41,642 nt of DNA, taken from positions 1 to 41,642 of the forward strand of contig JAVBRU010000046.1 of assembly GCA_031547595.1 (NCBI GenBank), given 5' to 3'. Made by a program: the position numbers and the translations under genes. Below the pieces are notes generated by a model that was not told where the DNA came from, did not search any database, and worked only from the letters and a program-made list of their open reading frames with translations. Within the stretch, counting starts at the first letter, position 1. The number at the start of each line of letters is the position of its first letter. Shown here piece after piece: positions 32,102 to 39,625 of the stretch. The stretch comes from JAVBRU01 sp031547595. GTDB taxonomy: Bacteria; Bacillota; Clostridia; Christensenellales; Aristaeellaceae.

Positions 32102-33346
32102 ATGAAAAAAAGGATTTCCCTGCCGCGCCGTTTTGCAGGGGTGCTGATGATTTTGTTATGTGCGTGGATGTGCGCGTCGCCCACCGCCCTGGCGGTGCGC
32201 GTGCTGCCCGGCACATTGCATATGAGCCTCGGGCAGTCGCAGGATTTAAACCTGGGCATGGCAGTGCTTTCCTCACAGGATGAAACGCTTGTTTCGCTCA
32301 ACCAAAATACCGTTTCGGCGGATGCATTGGGGGAAACGCAAATGACCATCAACCTCTTTGGCTTGTTTCCGATTGGCAAAGTGAAGATCAGCGTCACCGA
32401 TGAGGTGGTGCTGGTGCCCGGCGGCCAGGCAGTGGGCGTGGCGATGGCCACGCGAGGCGTGCTGGTGGTGGGCGTCAGCGATGTGGCGGGCAAAAGCCCC
32501 GCGCAAAGCGCGGGCATCCGCGCCGGGGACATCATCGAATCCATCAACGGCGAAACCATCCAAAACAGCGATCATCTGATCGCGCTGGTGGCGGCGTCCG
32601 GCGGCGCGCCGCTCAATTTGGTCTATCAGCGCGACGGCGCGGAAAAATCCGCACTGCTCACCCCCCAGGCGGACGGCGGCACCTATAAGCTGGGCGTCTG
32701 GGTGCGGGACAGCACGGCCGGTGTTGGCACCCTCAGCTTTTATAACCCTGCCGATAACACCTATGGCGCGCTCGGGCATGCCATCAACGACAGCGATACC
32801 GGCAAGCTGCTCTCCGTACGGCAGGGCAATATCCTGCGCGCGCAGATTGTGGATGTGCGCCGCGGCGTGCGCGGCACCCCGGGGGAGCTGCGCGGCTCGT
32901 TCCTGCGTGATCAGACCCTGATGGGCGATATCTGCGCCAACACCATCTACGGCATCTACGGCCATGCCGAAGAGGCGCTGGAAAACGCGCTGTATCCAAA
33001 CGGCCTGCCCATTGGCCTGCGCGATTGTGTGCACACCGGCCCGGCCACTATTTTGTCTACCATCGATGGCAACGGCGTGCGCGAGTATGCCATTGAAATC
33101 ACCCAGGTCAACCGCCAGAACGCGCCCGCGCAAAAAAGCATGGTCATCCGCGTGACCGATCCGGTGCTATTGGAAAAGACCGGCGGCATCGTGCAGGGCA
33201 TGAGCGGCAGCCCCATCATTCAGGATGGGCGCATCATTGGAGCTGTTACCCATGTGTTTGTGGACGATCCCACGCAGGGCTATGGATTGTATGTGGAATG
33301 GATGCTGGCGCAGACCGAGCAGCTGGCGCAGGAAGACGCGGCATAA
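32102..33346 (+). CDS. spoIVB: SpoIVB sporulation serine peptidase (family S55, PDZ domain)
   Basis: A 414-residue forespore-secreted protease. In B. subtilis it crosses the intermembrane space and triggers SpoIVFB-dependent pro-sigma-K processing. A signal/anchor helix (~12-31) is followed by a PDZ domain (~105-190, GVSDVAGKSPAQSAGIRAGDIIESING) and the S55 catalytic domain. There, H226 in YGALGHAIND and S368 in VQGMSGSPIIQDG are the expected His and Ser. AGGAGA precedes the ATG. It shows that the host lineage forms endospores. In most Bacillota the next gene is spo0A, but here guaB follows after a terminator. Confidence 0.95.
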   Translation: MKKRISLPRRFAGVLMILLCAWMCASPTALAVRVLPGTLHMSLGQSQDLNLGMAVLSSQDETLVSLNQNTVSADALGETQMTINLFGLFPIGKVKISVTDEVVLVPGGQAVGVAMATRGVLVVGVSDVAGKSPAQSAGIRAGDIIESINGETIQNSDHLIALVAASGGAPLNLVYQRDGAEKSALLTPQADGGTYKLGVWVRDSTAGVGTLSFYNPADNTYGALGHAINDSDTGKLLSVRQGNILRAQIVDVRRGVRGTPGELRGSFLRDQTLMGDICANTIYGIYGHAEEALENALYPNGLPIGLRDCVHTGPATILSTIDGNGVREYAIEITQVNRQNAPAQKSMVIRVTDPVLLEKTGGIVQGMSGSPIIQDGRIIGAVTHVFVDDPTQGYGLYVEWMLAQTEQLAQEDAA

Positions 33347-33364
33347 AACCTTGCAACAGCCATT

Positions 33365-33394
33365 ACCTCTTGGAACAGAGCCAAGAGGTTTTTT
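33365..33394 (+). terminator. Terminator of spoIVB
   Basis: CCTCTTGG (33366-33373) with CCAAGAGG (33381-33388), a 7-nt loop and six T residues, 20 bp after the stop. Confidence 0.93.
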
Positions 33395-33425
33395 ATATAC
33401 AAACATTTATCAAATTTGGCCGAAA

Positions 33426-33471
33426 AATGTTCAGATTTTTGATTGACACAAAAGTACGATTGAGATACAAT
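33426..33471 (+). promoter_or_regulatory. guaB promoter with PurBox-like operator
   Basis: TTGACA (33443-33448), 17 bp, TACAAT (33466-33471). Just upstream, AATGTTCAGATTT (33426-33438) matches 12 of 13 bases of the exact PurBox in front of purR (AATGTTCGGATTT, 2396-2408). The identity extends into the flanking A and T runs. A second, poor CCGAA box overlaps at 33416-33428. Confidence 0.78.
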
Positions 33472-33502
33472 AGTCAAAATAAACTTGTAGAGGGAGTGTG
33501 TG

Positions 33503-34969
33503 ATGCCCATGCTGCAGAAAATGGTTCGTGAAGGGTTGACGTTTGATGATGTGCTGTTGGTGCCGCGCCGCAGTGATATCCTGCCCAAGGATGTGGACTT
33601 GTCCGTTCAATTGACCGGCAAAATCAAGCTGAACATCCCCGTCCTGTCCGCCGCGATGGATACCGTCACCGATTCGCGCCTGGCCATCGCCATTGCGCGT
33701 GAGGGTGGCCTGGGCGTGATCCACAAGAACATGAGCATTGCCGAGCAGGCTTCCCATGTGGACAAGGTGAAGCGCAGCGAGCATGGCGTCATCACCGATC
33801 CCTTTTTCCTTTCGCCCTCACATTTGATTTCAGACGCCAAGGCACTGATGGCGCGCTACCGCATCAGCGGCGTGCCCATCACCGACGGCACCAAGTTGGT
33901 GGGTATCCTCACCAACCGCGATCTTCGCTTTGAAACCGACGACAACCGCCCTATCGGTCAGGTGATGACCAGCAAGAATCTCATCACCGCCAAGGAAGGC
34001 ACCACCTTGGCCGAGGCCAAGGATATCCTGGCCGCCCACCGCATTGAGAAGTTGCCTATTGTGGACGAGCAGTTCAACCTGCGCGGCCTGATCACCATCA
34101 AAGACATCGAAAAGACCACCAAATACCCCTTTAGTGCCAAGGACCAGAACGGCCGCCTGCTGTGCGCTGCCGCCGTGGGCGTCAGCCATGACGTGATGGA
34201 GCGCATTGAAGCACTGGTCGCGTCCAAGGTAGACGTTATTTCCATTGATACCGCGCATGGGCACAGCGCGGGCGTGCTCAAAACCATCGAGAAGATCCGC
34301 CACGCGTACCCCGATATTCAGCTCTTTGCGGGCAATGTGGCCACCGCAGCCGCCACGCACGATCTGATTGCCGCAGGCGTTGATTGCGTGAAGGTCGGCA
34401 TCGGCCCCGGCTCCATCTGCACCACGCGCGTGGTGGCCGGCATCGGCGTGCCCCAGATCACCGCCGTGGCGGACTGCGCCGAGGAGGCGGACAAGCATGG
34501 CATTCCTATCGTTTCCGACGGCGGCATCAAGTATTCCGGCGATATCCCCAAGGCCATTGCCGCGGGTGCCAAGGCCGTGATGCTGGGCAGCCTGTTTGCC
34601 GGCACAGAGGAAAGCCCCGGTGCCATGGAAATCTTCCAGGGCCGCTCCTTCAAGGTGTACCGCGGCATGGGCTCCCTCGCCGCGATGGCCGATGGCAGCA
34701 AGGACCGCTACTTCCAGGAGGACGCCAAGAAACTGGTGCCTGAGGGCGTTGAAGGCCGTGTGCCCTACAAGGGGCCGCTGTCTGACACCGTGTTCCAGCT
34801 GATGGGCGGCCTGCGCGCGTCCATGGGCTACTGCGGCACCCCCACCATCGATAGCCTCCGTGAAGAGGGTGAGTTTATCCGCATCACCGGCGCGGGCCTC
34901 ACCGAAAGCCACCCCCATGATATTTATATCACCAAGGAAGCGCCTAACTATTCCAGAATGGATCATTAA
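33503..34969 (+). CDS. guaB: Inosine-5'-monophosphate dehydrogenase
   Basis: A 488-residue enzyme that oxidises IMP to XMP with NAD, the committed step to GMP. The N-terminal GLTFDDVLLVPRRSDILP and VLSAAMDTVTDSRLA are typical. Two CBS motifs (~95-205: RYRISGVPITDG, HRIEKLPIVDE) interrupt the TIM barrel. The catalytic Cys lies in VGIGPGSICTTRVVAGIGVPQ, and the flap has YRGMGSLAAM. All key residues are intact. ATG 33503 lies 6 bp after AGGGAG. A GTG 3 bp earlier is less likely. A PurR-type operator upstream links it to the repressor at 1498-2310. Confidence 0.98.
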   Translation: MPMLQKMVREGLTFDDVLLVPRRSDILPKDVDLSVQLTGKIKLNIPVLSAAMDTVTDSRLAIAIAREGGLGVIHKNMSIAEQASHVDKVKRSEHGVITDPFFLSPSHLISDAKALMARYRISGVPITDGTKLVGILTNRDLRFETDDNRPIGQVMTSKNLITAKEGTTLAEAKDILAAHRIEKLPIVDEQFNLRGLITIKDIEKTTKYPFSAKDQNGRLLCAAAVGVSHDVMERIEALVASKVDVISIDTAHGHSAGVLKTIEKIRHAYPDIQLFAGNVATAAATHDLIAAGVDCVKVGIGPGSICTTRVVAGIGVPQITAVADCAEEADKHGIPIVSDGGIKYSGDIPKAIAAGAKAVMLGSLFAGTEESPGAMEIFQGRSFKVYRGMGSLAAMADGSKDRYFQEDAKKLVPEGVEGRVPYKGPLSDTVFQLMGGLRASMGYCGTPTIDSLREEGEFIRITGAGLTESHPHDIYITKEAPNYSRMDH

Positions 34970-34981
34970 CGAAGATGGGTT

Positions 34982-35057
34982 ACGCTGGGGCTGCCCGCCC
35001 CAGACCCGGGCAGGGAGTGAGGACTCCCTGCACCCCCACTCTGGTATCGGGCCAAGA
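34982..35057 (+). repeat. Two-hairpin GC-rich intergenic repeat, copy 2
   Basis: Starts ACGCTGGGG. First hairpin CTGGGG-N7-CCCCAG, second GCAGGGAGT-GAGG-ACTCCCTGC, then a conserved tail CACTCTGGTATCGGGCCAAG. The same tail, with small changes, occurs in inverted copy 3 (35694-35766). Confidence 0.75.
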
Positions 35058-35081
35058 TGCTCGAGTGCAGGTGCGGAAACG

Positions 35082-35142
35082 AAAAAACGCTGTACTGACC
35101 TTTGGAATGCAAGCATTCCACGGCCACTACAGCGTTTTTTTC
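35082..35142. terminator. Long bidirectional terminator with an inner perfect hairpin
   Basis: Outer stem CGCTGTA (35088-35094) / TACAGCG (35128-35134), flanked by six A and seven T. Inside it is the perfect hairpin GGAATGC-AA-GCATTCC (35104-35119). It can end guaB (plus) and the XRE gene (minus). The inner 16-mer recurs exactly at 39512-39527. Confidence 0.85.
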
Positions 35143-35159
35143 TCCCGTACAACGAAGAT

Positions 35160-35369
35160 TTATTGTTCCTTTTGCTTGGTCAGCCCGGCCAGATAGTCCA
35201 GGCTTACATGATGATAGTTGGCAATCAGGATGGCGATGCTCAAAGGTATTTCCCGTTCGCCCGTTTCATAGCGTGCATAGGTAGTTGTATGCAGATGCAA
35301 AAGCTCCGCAATCTCCCGTTGGCTTAAATCTGCATCTTGCCTTAACTCCCGGATACGCCTGTATTCCAT
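35160..35369 (-). CDS. XRE-family helix-turn-helix regulator, 69 aa
   Basis: A single-domain Cro/C1-type repressor: YRRIRELRQDADLSQREIAE, then LHLHTTTYARYETGEREIP, the standard helix-turn-helix and recognition helix, then LSIAILIANYHHVSLDYLAG. ATG 35369 lies just after AGGAGGATCAAT. The longer upstream reading runs through the operators and is rejected. It is divergent from the 54-residue four-Cys gene. Two 24-bp palindromes in between are its likely binding sites, so it should repress itself and its neighbour. Confidence 0.93.
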   Translation of the reverse strand: MEYRRIRELRQDADLSQREIAELLHLHTTTYARYETGEREIPLSIAILIANYHHVSLDYLAGLTKQKEQ

Positions 35370-35399
35370 ATTGATCCTCCTGACAACACCAGTTTGATA

Positions 35400-35459
35400 T
35401 TGACAATTGTACACCAAATGGTGTACAATCAATCGATTAAACACCAATTGGTGTTTAAT
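35400..35459. promoter_or_regulatory. Divergent control region with two palindromic operators
   Basis: Operator 1 (35406-35429) has perfect arms ATTGTACACCA and TGGTGTACAAT around AA. Operator 2 (35436-35459) is a perfect 12+12 palindrome with arm ATTAAACACCAA. Centres are 30 bp apart, and both share the core ACACCA-N2-TGGTGT. Operator 1 lies inside a plus-strand promoter, TTGACA (35400-35405), 18 bp, TACAAT (35424-35429), toward the 54-residue gene. The minus promoter is less clear. Confidence 0.88.
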
Positions 35460-35481
35460 TTTGTTGAAGGAGTAATGATTT

Positions 35482-35646
35482 ATGCAAACATGTGGAAGCT
35501 GCAAAAACTTTCGCCTGCACTACATCCGGTATGGAAAAGGGAGTTATCACGCCTTAGTCTATGGGCACTGCGTCAAGCCACGCCTCAAAAAGCGGTTTGC
35601 TGCTGATGCTGCGTGCATGCATTGGCAAGAAAAGGAACCAACTTGA
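35482..35646 (+). CDS. 54-residue four-cysteine protein, XRE-linked
   Basis: ATG 35482 lies 7-8 bp after GAAGGAGTA. The product begins MQTCGSCKNFRLHYIRYG and contains YGHCVKPRLKKRF and AACMHW, so Cys are spaced CxxC, C, C, with several His. This suggests a small metal-binding (zinc) domain. I recall similar proteins beside XRE regulators in Clostridia but know of no assigned function. It shares the operators and promoter with the XRE gene. The other long frames here are shadows. Confidence 0.8.
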   Translation: MQTCGSCKNFRLHYIRYGKGSYHALVYGHCVKPRLKKRFAADAACMHWQEKEPT

Positions 35647-35693
35647 CAAACAACGGACTGTTTTTTCGTATACGCACACAATCATGCAAGCCG

Positions 35694-35766
35694 CTTGGCT
35701 CGATAACCGAGTGCGGGTCCAGGGTGATCATCACCCTGGCAGGGTCTGGGGCAGAGCCCCGGCGTT
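35694..35766 (-). repeat. Two-hairpin GC-rich intergenic repeat, copy 3 (inverted)
   Basis: Read on the minus strand it starts AACGCCGGGGCTCTGCCCC, has a second hairpin CCAGGGTGAT-GATC-type arms, and ends with the tail CGCACTCGGTTATCGAGCC also seen in copy 2. It lies between the four-Cys gene and the DUF512 promoter. Confidence 0.75.
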
Positions 35767-35794
35767 CCTTTCCCATTGTCCCCGTCCAATTTCC

Positions 35795-35823
35795 TTGACT
35801 TTTCCTGCATTCTATCGCATAAT
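35795..35823 (+). promoter_or_regulatory. Promoter of the DUF512-der-plsY operon
   Basis: TTGACT (35795-35800), 17 bp, CATAAT (35818-35823), 36 bp before the TTG start. Confidence 0.75.
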
Positions 35824-35859
35824 AAAGGATGTTATTCTGGGGGAGGAGGCGCGTGTTCA

Positions 35860-37164
35860 TTGGCTCATGAGATCGTTGCGGTGCGTGAGCGCGCGCTGGC
35901 ATACCGCCACGGCATCCGTGCGGGCGACGTGCTGCACACCATCAATGGCGAGGATGTCATTGACCAGATCGACTATCAGGCGCTGACGGCCAAGCCCAGG
36001 CTGGATATGATGCTGACAGGCGCGGATGGCGCGCAAAAGCGCGTGCAGATTCTCAAATCACCAGACGCATCCCTTGGCTTGACGTTTGATGATTCGCTGA
36101 TGTGCAAGCCGCGCTCCTGCAAAAACAAATGTGTTTTTTGCTTTATCGACCAGATGCCGCCAAATCTTCGGGACACCCTGTATGTGAAGGACGACGATTG
36201 GCGGCTGTCGCTGATGATGGGCAACTACATCACACTGACCAATGTGGACGATGCCGAGTTTGAGCGCGTTTTGCGCCGCAAGGCCAGCCCGCTGTACATA
36301 TCGGTGCACGCGACGAACCCTGCCGTGCGTGTGCATATGATGAAAAACCCTGCCGCCGCGCAGCTTTTGCCAAGGCTTGAGCGCCTGCGGGACGCAGGGC
36401 TGAAATTCCACTGCCAGATCGTGCTGTGTCCCGGCTTCAATGACGGTGCGGTGCTGGACGAAACACTGGAAACGCTAAGCAGCCTTTATCCGGCTGCGCA
36501 GTCTGCCGCGCTGGTGCCCGTGGGCCTCACCAGGTTCCGGGATGGCCTGGCAGAGGTGAAGCCGTACACGCAGGAGACCGCGCAAGCGATCTTGCAGCAA
36601 GCCGCCGCGTGGCAGCAAAAACTGCTTTGCACCCTGGGCACGCGCTTCGTGTTTCCGGCGGATGAGTTCTATTGTCTGGCGCAAAGGCCGTATCCTGACG
36701 AGGACGCCTATGAGGGCTATCCGCAGATCGAGAACGGCGTGGGGCTGTTGAGCAAGTTTGAGGATTCTTTGCGCCTGGCCGCGCAAGAGGGAGGAAAAGC
36801 TGTTGCGCGCCGAGTGCTGATCGCTTGCGGCACGTCCGTTGCGCCGGTGATGCGGCGCTGGATGAACAGCTACTGCCCCGACGGGGTGCAAGTGGCCGTG
36901 CAGCCCATCCGCAACACCTTCTTTGGCGAAACGGTGACGGTGACGGGGCTACTAACCGGCGGAGACCTGAAAGCCCAATTGCAGGATGCGGATACGGACG
37001 AAATCCTGCTGTGCGGCAACACGCTGCGTAATGAAGGCGATTTATTTCTGGATGACATGCCGCTAAGCGCGCTGCGAGAAGCACTGCCCGCGCGGCTGAC
37101 CGTCGTGCCCAATGAGGGCGCGGCGCTGTACGACGCGCTGATGGGGAATGCGCGGGAAAATTGA
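35860..37164 (+). CDS. DUF512-family radical-SAM/PDZ protein
   Basis: A 434-residue protein. An N-terminal PDZ-like domain (VRERALAYRHGIRAGDVLHTING) is followed by a radical-SAM-type cluster, RSCKNKCVFCFIDQMP (CxxxCxxC), and LYVKDDDWRLSLMMGNYITLTN. The DUF512 C-terminal domain has ENGVGLLSKFEDSL, ACGTSVAPVM and VTGLLTGGDL. The family is conserved in Bacillota and was proposed to be an iron-sulfur enzyme, but its reaction is not established. The start is a TTG at 35860, because no ATG lies near AGGAGG (35844-35849) in frame. Translation to 35776 would read through the promoter. First gene of an operon with der and plsY, a common arrangement. Confidence 0.9.
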   Translation: MAHEIVAVRERALAYRHGIRAGDVLHTINGEDVIDQIDYQALTAKPRLDMMLTGADGAQKRVQILKSPDASLGLTFDDSLMCKPRSCKNKCVFCFIDQMPPNLRDTLYVKDDDWRLSLMMGNYITLTNVDDAEFERVLRRKASPLYISVHATNPAVRVHMMKNPAAAQLLPRLERLRDAGLKFHCQIVLCPGFNDGAVLDETLETLSSLYPAAQSAALVPVGLTRFRDGLAEVKPYTQETAQAILQQAAAWQQKLLCTLGTRFVFPADEFYCLAQRPYPDEDAYEGYPQIENGVGLLSKFEDSLRLAAQEGGKAVARRVLIACGTSVAPVMRRWMNSYCPDGVQVAVQPIRNTFFGETVTVTGLLTGGDLKAQLQDADTDEILLCGNTLRNEGDLFLDDMPLSALREALPARLTVVPNEGAALYDALMGNAREN

Positions 37165-37175
37165 GGAGGAACCCT

Positions 37176-38528
37176 ATGCCTGCCGCTAAACCATTGGTTG
37201 CCATTGTGGGGCGTCCCAACGTGGGTAAATCCACATTCTTTAACAAAATAGCGGGCTACCGCATCGCCATTGTGGAGGATATCCCGGGCGTCACGCGCGA
37301 CCGCATTTATGCCGATACCGAATGGACGGGGCATAAGTTTACGATGATTGATACCGGCGGTATCGACCCGCGCAGCGAAGACTTGCTGCTGTCGCAGATG
37401 CGGCATCAGGCGGAAATTGCTATCGAAATGGCCGATGTGATCTGCTTTTTCACCGACGCACGCACAGGTCTGACGCCGGACGACCACGAGGTGGCGAACA
37501 TGCTGCGCCGCACGCGCAAGCCTGTGATTCTGGTGGTCAACAAAGTAGACTATGCCGGAATGAACGATACCCTGTACGAGTATTACGAGCTGGGCCTGGG
37601 CGATCCAGTGGGCATTTCCTCCACCAATATGCTGGGCCTTGGCGACCTGCTGGACGAGATCGTGAAGCATCTGCCCGCGCCGCTGCCCGGGGATGGGGAC
37701 GAAGAGCGCCATACCATCCAGTTGGCCGTTGTCGGACGGCCCAACGTGGGCAAATCATCGCTGGTGAACCGCTTGCTTGGGCAAGAGCGCACCATGGTCA
37801 GTAACATCCCCGGCACCACCCGTGATGCCATCGACACCTATTTTGAGGGTGCGGACGGCACCGCGTATAACATCATCGACACCGCGGGCATCCGCCGCAA
37901 GCGCGCCGTGGAAGACGCTACCTTGGAACGCTACAGTGTGCTGCGCTCCATTGCCGCCATCCGCCGCTGCGATGTGGCGCTGCTGCTGCTCGATGCGCAG
38001 GAGGGTGTGACCGAGCAGGACGCACGCATTGCGGGCATGATTCACGAGGAAGGCAAGGCTGCCGTCGTGATCGTCAACAAATGGGACGCGCTGGAGAAGG
38101 AAACGGGCACCCTGGAGAAGTTCAAAAAGCAAGTGATCGAAGATCTGAAGTTTATGGACTACGCGCCTGTGCTGTTTATCTCCGCGCTCAGCGGTCAGCG
38201 CGTGCATACGGTGCTTGGGCAGGTGAACGCCGTGTTCGAGCAGGCCTCCCGCAAGGTGGGCACCGGCGCGCTCAACGATGTGCTGGGCGATGCGCAGATT
38301 ACCAACCAGCCGCCCACTATCACCGGAAAAAAGCTGAAAATCTATTATGCCACGCAGCAGGGCGTGTGCCCACCCACCTTCGTGTTGTTTGTGAATGACC
38401 AGGAATTGATGCACTTCTCCTACGAGCGTTACCTGGAAAATACCCTGCGTAAGTCCTTCGGTTTTGAGGGAACGCCCATCCGCTTCAACCTACGCGAGAA
38501 AAACAAGGAGGACGTCCGCCATGATTGA
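37176..38528 (+). CDS. der: Ribosome biogenesis GTPase Der (EngA)
   Basis: A 450-residue double GTPase needed for 50S subunit assembly. Two G domains each have GRPNVGKS (residues ~10 and ~190), DTGGID / DTAGIRRK G3 motifs and NKVD / NKWD G4 motifs. The KH-like C-terminal domain ends with FEGTPIRFNLREKNKED. AGGAGGAACCCT precedes ATG 37176. The gene is 11 bp after the DUF512 stop and overlaps plsY by 8 bp. Confidence 0.98.
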   Translation: MPAAKPLVAIVGRPNVGKSTFFNKIAGYRIAIVEDIPGVTRDRIYADTEWTGHKFTMIDTGGIDPRSEDLLLSQMRHQAEIAIEMADVICFFTDARTGLTPDDHEVANMLRRTRKPVILVVNKVDYAGMNDTLYEYYELGLGDPVGISSTNMLGLGDLLDEIVKHLPAPLPGDGDEERHTIQLAVVGRPNVGKSSLVNRLLGQERTMVSNIPGTTRDAIDTYFEGADGTAYNIIDTAGIRRKRAVEDATLERYSVLRSIAAIRRCDVALLLLDAQEGVTEQDARIAGMIHEEGKAAVVIVNKWDALEKETGTLEKFKKQVIEDLKFMDYAPVLFISALSGQRVHTVLGQVNAVFEQASRKVGTGALNDVLGDAQITNQPPTITGKKLKIYYATQQGVCPPTFVLFVNDQELMHFSYERYLENTLRKSFGFEGTPIRFNLREKNKEDVRHD

Positions 38529-39114
38529 CGCCATCAAGTATATCCTGTGCGCTGTCATCGGCTATTTGCTGGGCTGCTTTTCTACCGGTATCCTGATCTC
38601 CCGCAAGGAAGGGCACGACATCCGCCAGGAAGGCAGCAAAAATACCGGCGCCAGCAATGTGCTGCGCGTGCTGGGGCCGCGCCTTGGCGCGCTCACGTTT
38701 TTAGGCGATTTTCTGAAGGCGACCTTGGCCATCCTGATTGGCCAAGCCATTGCCGGGCAAAACGGCGGCATGTTGGGTGCGCTCTTTGCGGTGCTGGGGC
38801 ATAACTGGCCTGTGTTCTTTGGCTTTAAGGGTGGCAAGGGCATTGCTTGCTCCACCGCGATCTTGCTGATCATATTCACCTGGCAAGGCGCGATTGCCGT
38901 GGTGCTGTGCCTGATTGTGATCGCTGTTACCCGCTATATCTCCCTTGGCAGCATGGTGATGCTCACCTGCTTTGCTATCCTCATGCTGTTTACCGCGCCG
39001 TTTTGGCCCGCCGGCGTGTGGGCGATTGCGCTGGCCGCGCTTGGCATCTACCGCCACCGCGCGAACATCCAGCGCTTGCTGAATGGCACGGAGAACAAGC
39101 TGGGGAAGAAGTAG
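38521..39114 (+). CDS. plsY: Glycerol-3-phosphate acyltransferase PlsY
   Basis: A 197-residue membrane enzyme that moves an acyl group from acyl-phosphate to glycerol-3-phosphate, the first step of phospholipid synthesis. It contains the three cytoplasmic motifs: GSKNTGASNVLRVLG, GHNWPVFFGFKGGKGIACS and YISLGSM. About five helices fit the family. ATG 38521 follows AAGGAGG and overlaps the der stop. It is the last gene of the operon. No hairpin-plus-T terminator follows directly; the truncated copy of the two-hairpin repeat (39124-39146) begins 9 bp later. Confidence 0.97.
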   Translation: MIDAIKYILCAVIGYLLGCFSTGILISRKEGHDIRQEGSKNTGASNVLRVLGPRLGALTFLGDFLKATLAILIGQAIAGQNGGMLGALFAVLGHNWPVFFGFKGGKGIACSTAILLIIFTWQGAIAVVLCLIVIAVTRYISLGSMVMLTCFAILMLFTAPFWPAGVWAIALAALGIYRHRANIQRLLNGTENKLGKK

Positions 39115-39123
39115 GGACGGGGG

Positions 39124-39146
39124 AACGCTGGGGCTGCTCGCCCCAG
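39124..39146 (+). repeat. Two-hairpin repeat, copy 4 (first hairpin only)
   Basis: AACGCTGGGGCTGCTCGCCC begins exactly like copies 1 and 2 and closes CCAG, but the second hairpin is missing. It starts the 511-bp gene-free zone between plsY and the zinc-ribbon gene. Confidence 0.6.
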
Positions 39147-39155
39147 GCCTCATAC

Positions 39156-39304
39156 TGATTCAAAGCATTATTGCGTCATTGCATCGGATCTTTTGCCATC
39201 CGACAGTGTCGCGCGCGGCTAGAAGCAGTGCTACTATGCCATCACCGCGGCTTCTTGCCGGTTAGCAAAATCTCTCGCTGCTTAGGATGCAATAATACTT
39301 TTCA
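39156..39304. repeat. Inverted-repeat element of about 149 bp
   Basis: The ends are imperfect inverted repeats: TGATTCAAAGCATTATTGCG at the left, and the right end read backwards is TGAAAAGTATTATTGCATCC. The interior is non-coding with short GC-rich stems. It abuts the TA of MITE copy 3. Only one copy is in the window, so family status is not shown here. Confidence 0.45.
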
Positions 39305-39307
39305 TTA

Positions 39308-39462
39308 GGGCGTGTTTCAAAAGTCCGGGACGTGCAGCTTCGCGAGGATAAAGCGCTAGTTTAAGGCGGAAAACCGCTGGAATAGCACCGCTATTTCAAG
39401 GTTTGACAACGCAGAAATGGCGCTTCTAGCCTCCAAAGATGCATGGCTTTTGAAACACGCCC
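39308..39462 (-). mobile_element. MITE-like element, copy 3 (155 bp, inverted)
   Basis: Ends GGGCGTGTTTCAAAA and TTTTGAAACACGCCC are perfect 15-bp inverted repeats, flanked by TA at 39306-39307 and 39463-39464. The interior matches the reverse complement of copies 1 and 2 with moderate divergence, so it is an older or different subtype. Confidence 0.85.
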
Positions 39463-39489
39463 TAGTATAAGTGATTGTGTGCGTGTATC

Positions 39490-39574
39490 AAGAAGACCGC
39501 TTTAGCCGAGTGGAATGCAAGCATTCCCTCGTCTAAAACGGCCTTCTTCTGTTTTTCTGTTGCGACAGAAAAAC
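39490..39574. terminator. Hairpin cluster, probably transcription terminator(s)
   Basis: An outer imperfect stem AAGAAGACCGCTTTAG / CTAAAACGGCCTTCTT surrounds the perfect inner hairpin GGAATGC-AA-GCATTCC (39512-39527), the same 16-mer as in the guaB terminator. Directly after is a perfect 10-bp stem GTTTTTCTGT-TGCG-ACAGAAAAAC (39551-39574). It lies 52 bp beyond the stop of the minus-strand gene at 39626, which it may terminate. Confidence 0.6.
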
Positions 39575-39625
39575 CGCCGTGCCAGCATGGCGCACGCACA
39601 CAAGTGAAAGAGAGAGTGAACGAAG

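Noticed and set aside
33830..35152. 440-residue open frame on the minus strand
   Set aside because: It lies opposite guaB, is rich in Ala/Gly/His/Asp as expected of an antisense reading of a GC-rich gene, and has no ribosome site or known motif.
35394..35606. 70-residue plus-strand frame starting in the XRE operator
   Set aside because: Different frame from the four-Cys gene, starts upstream of the promoter -10, and has no family resemblance.
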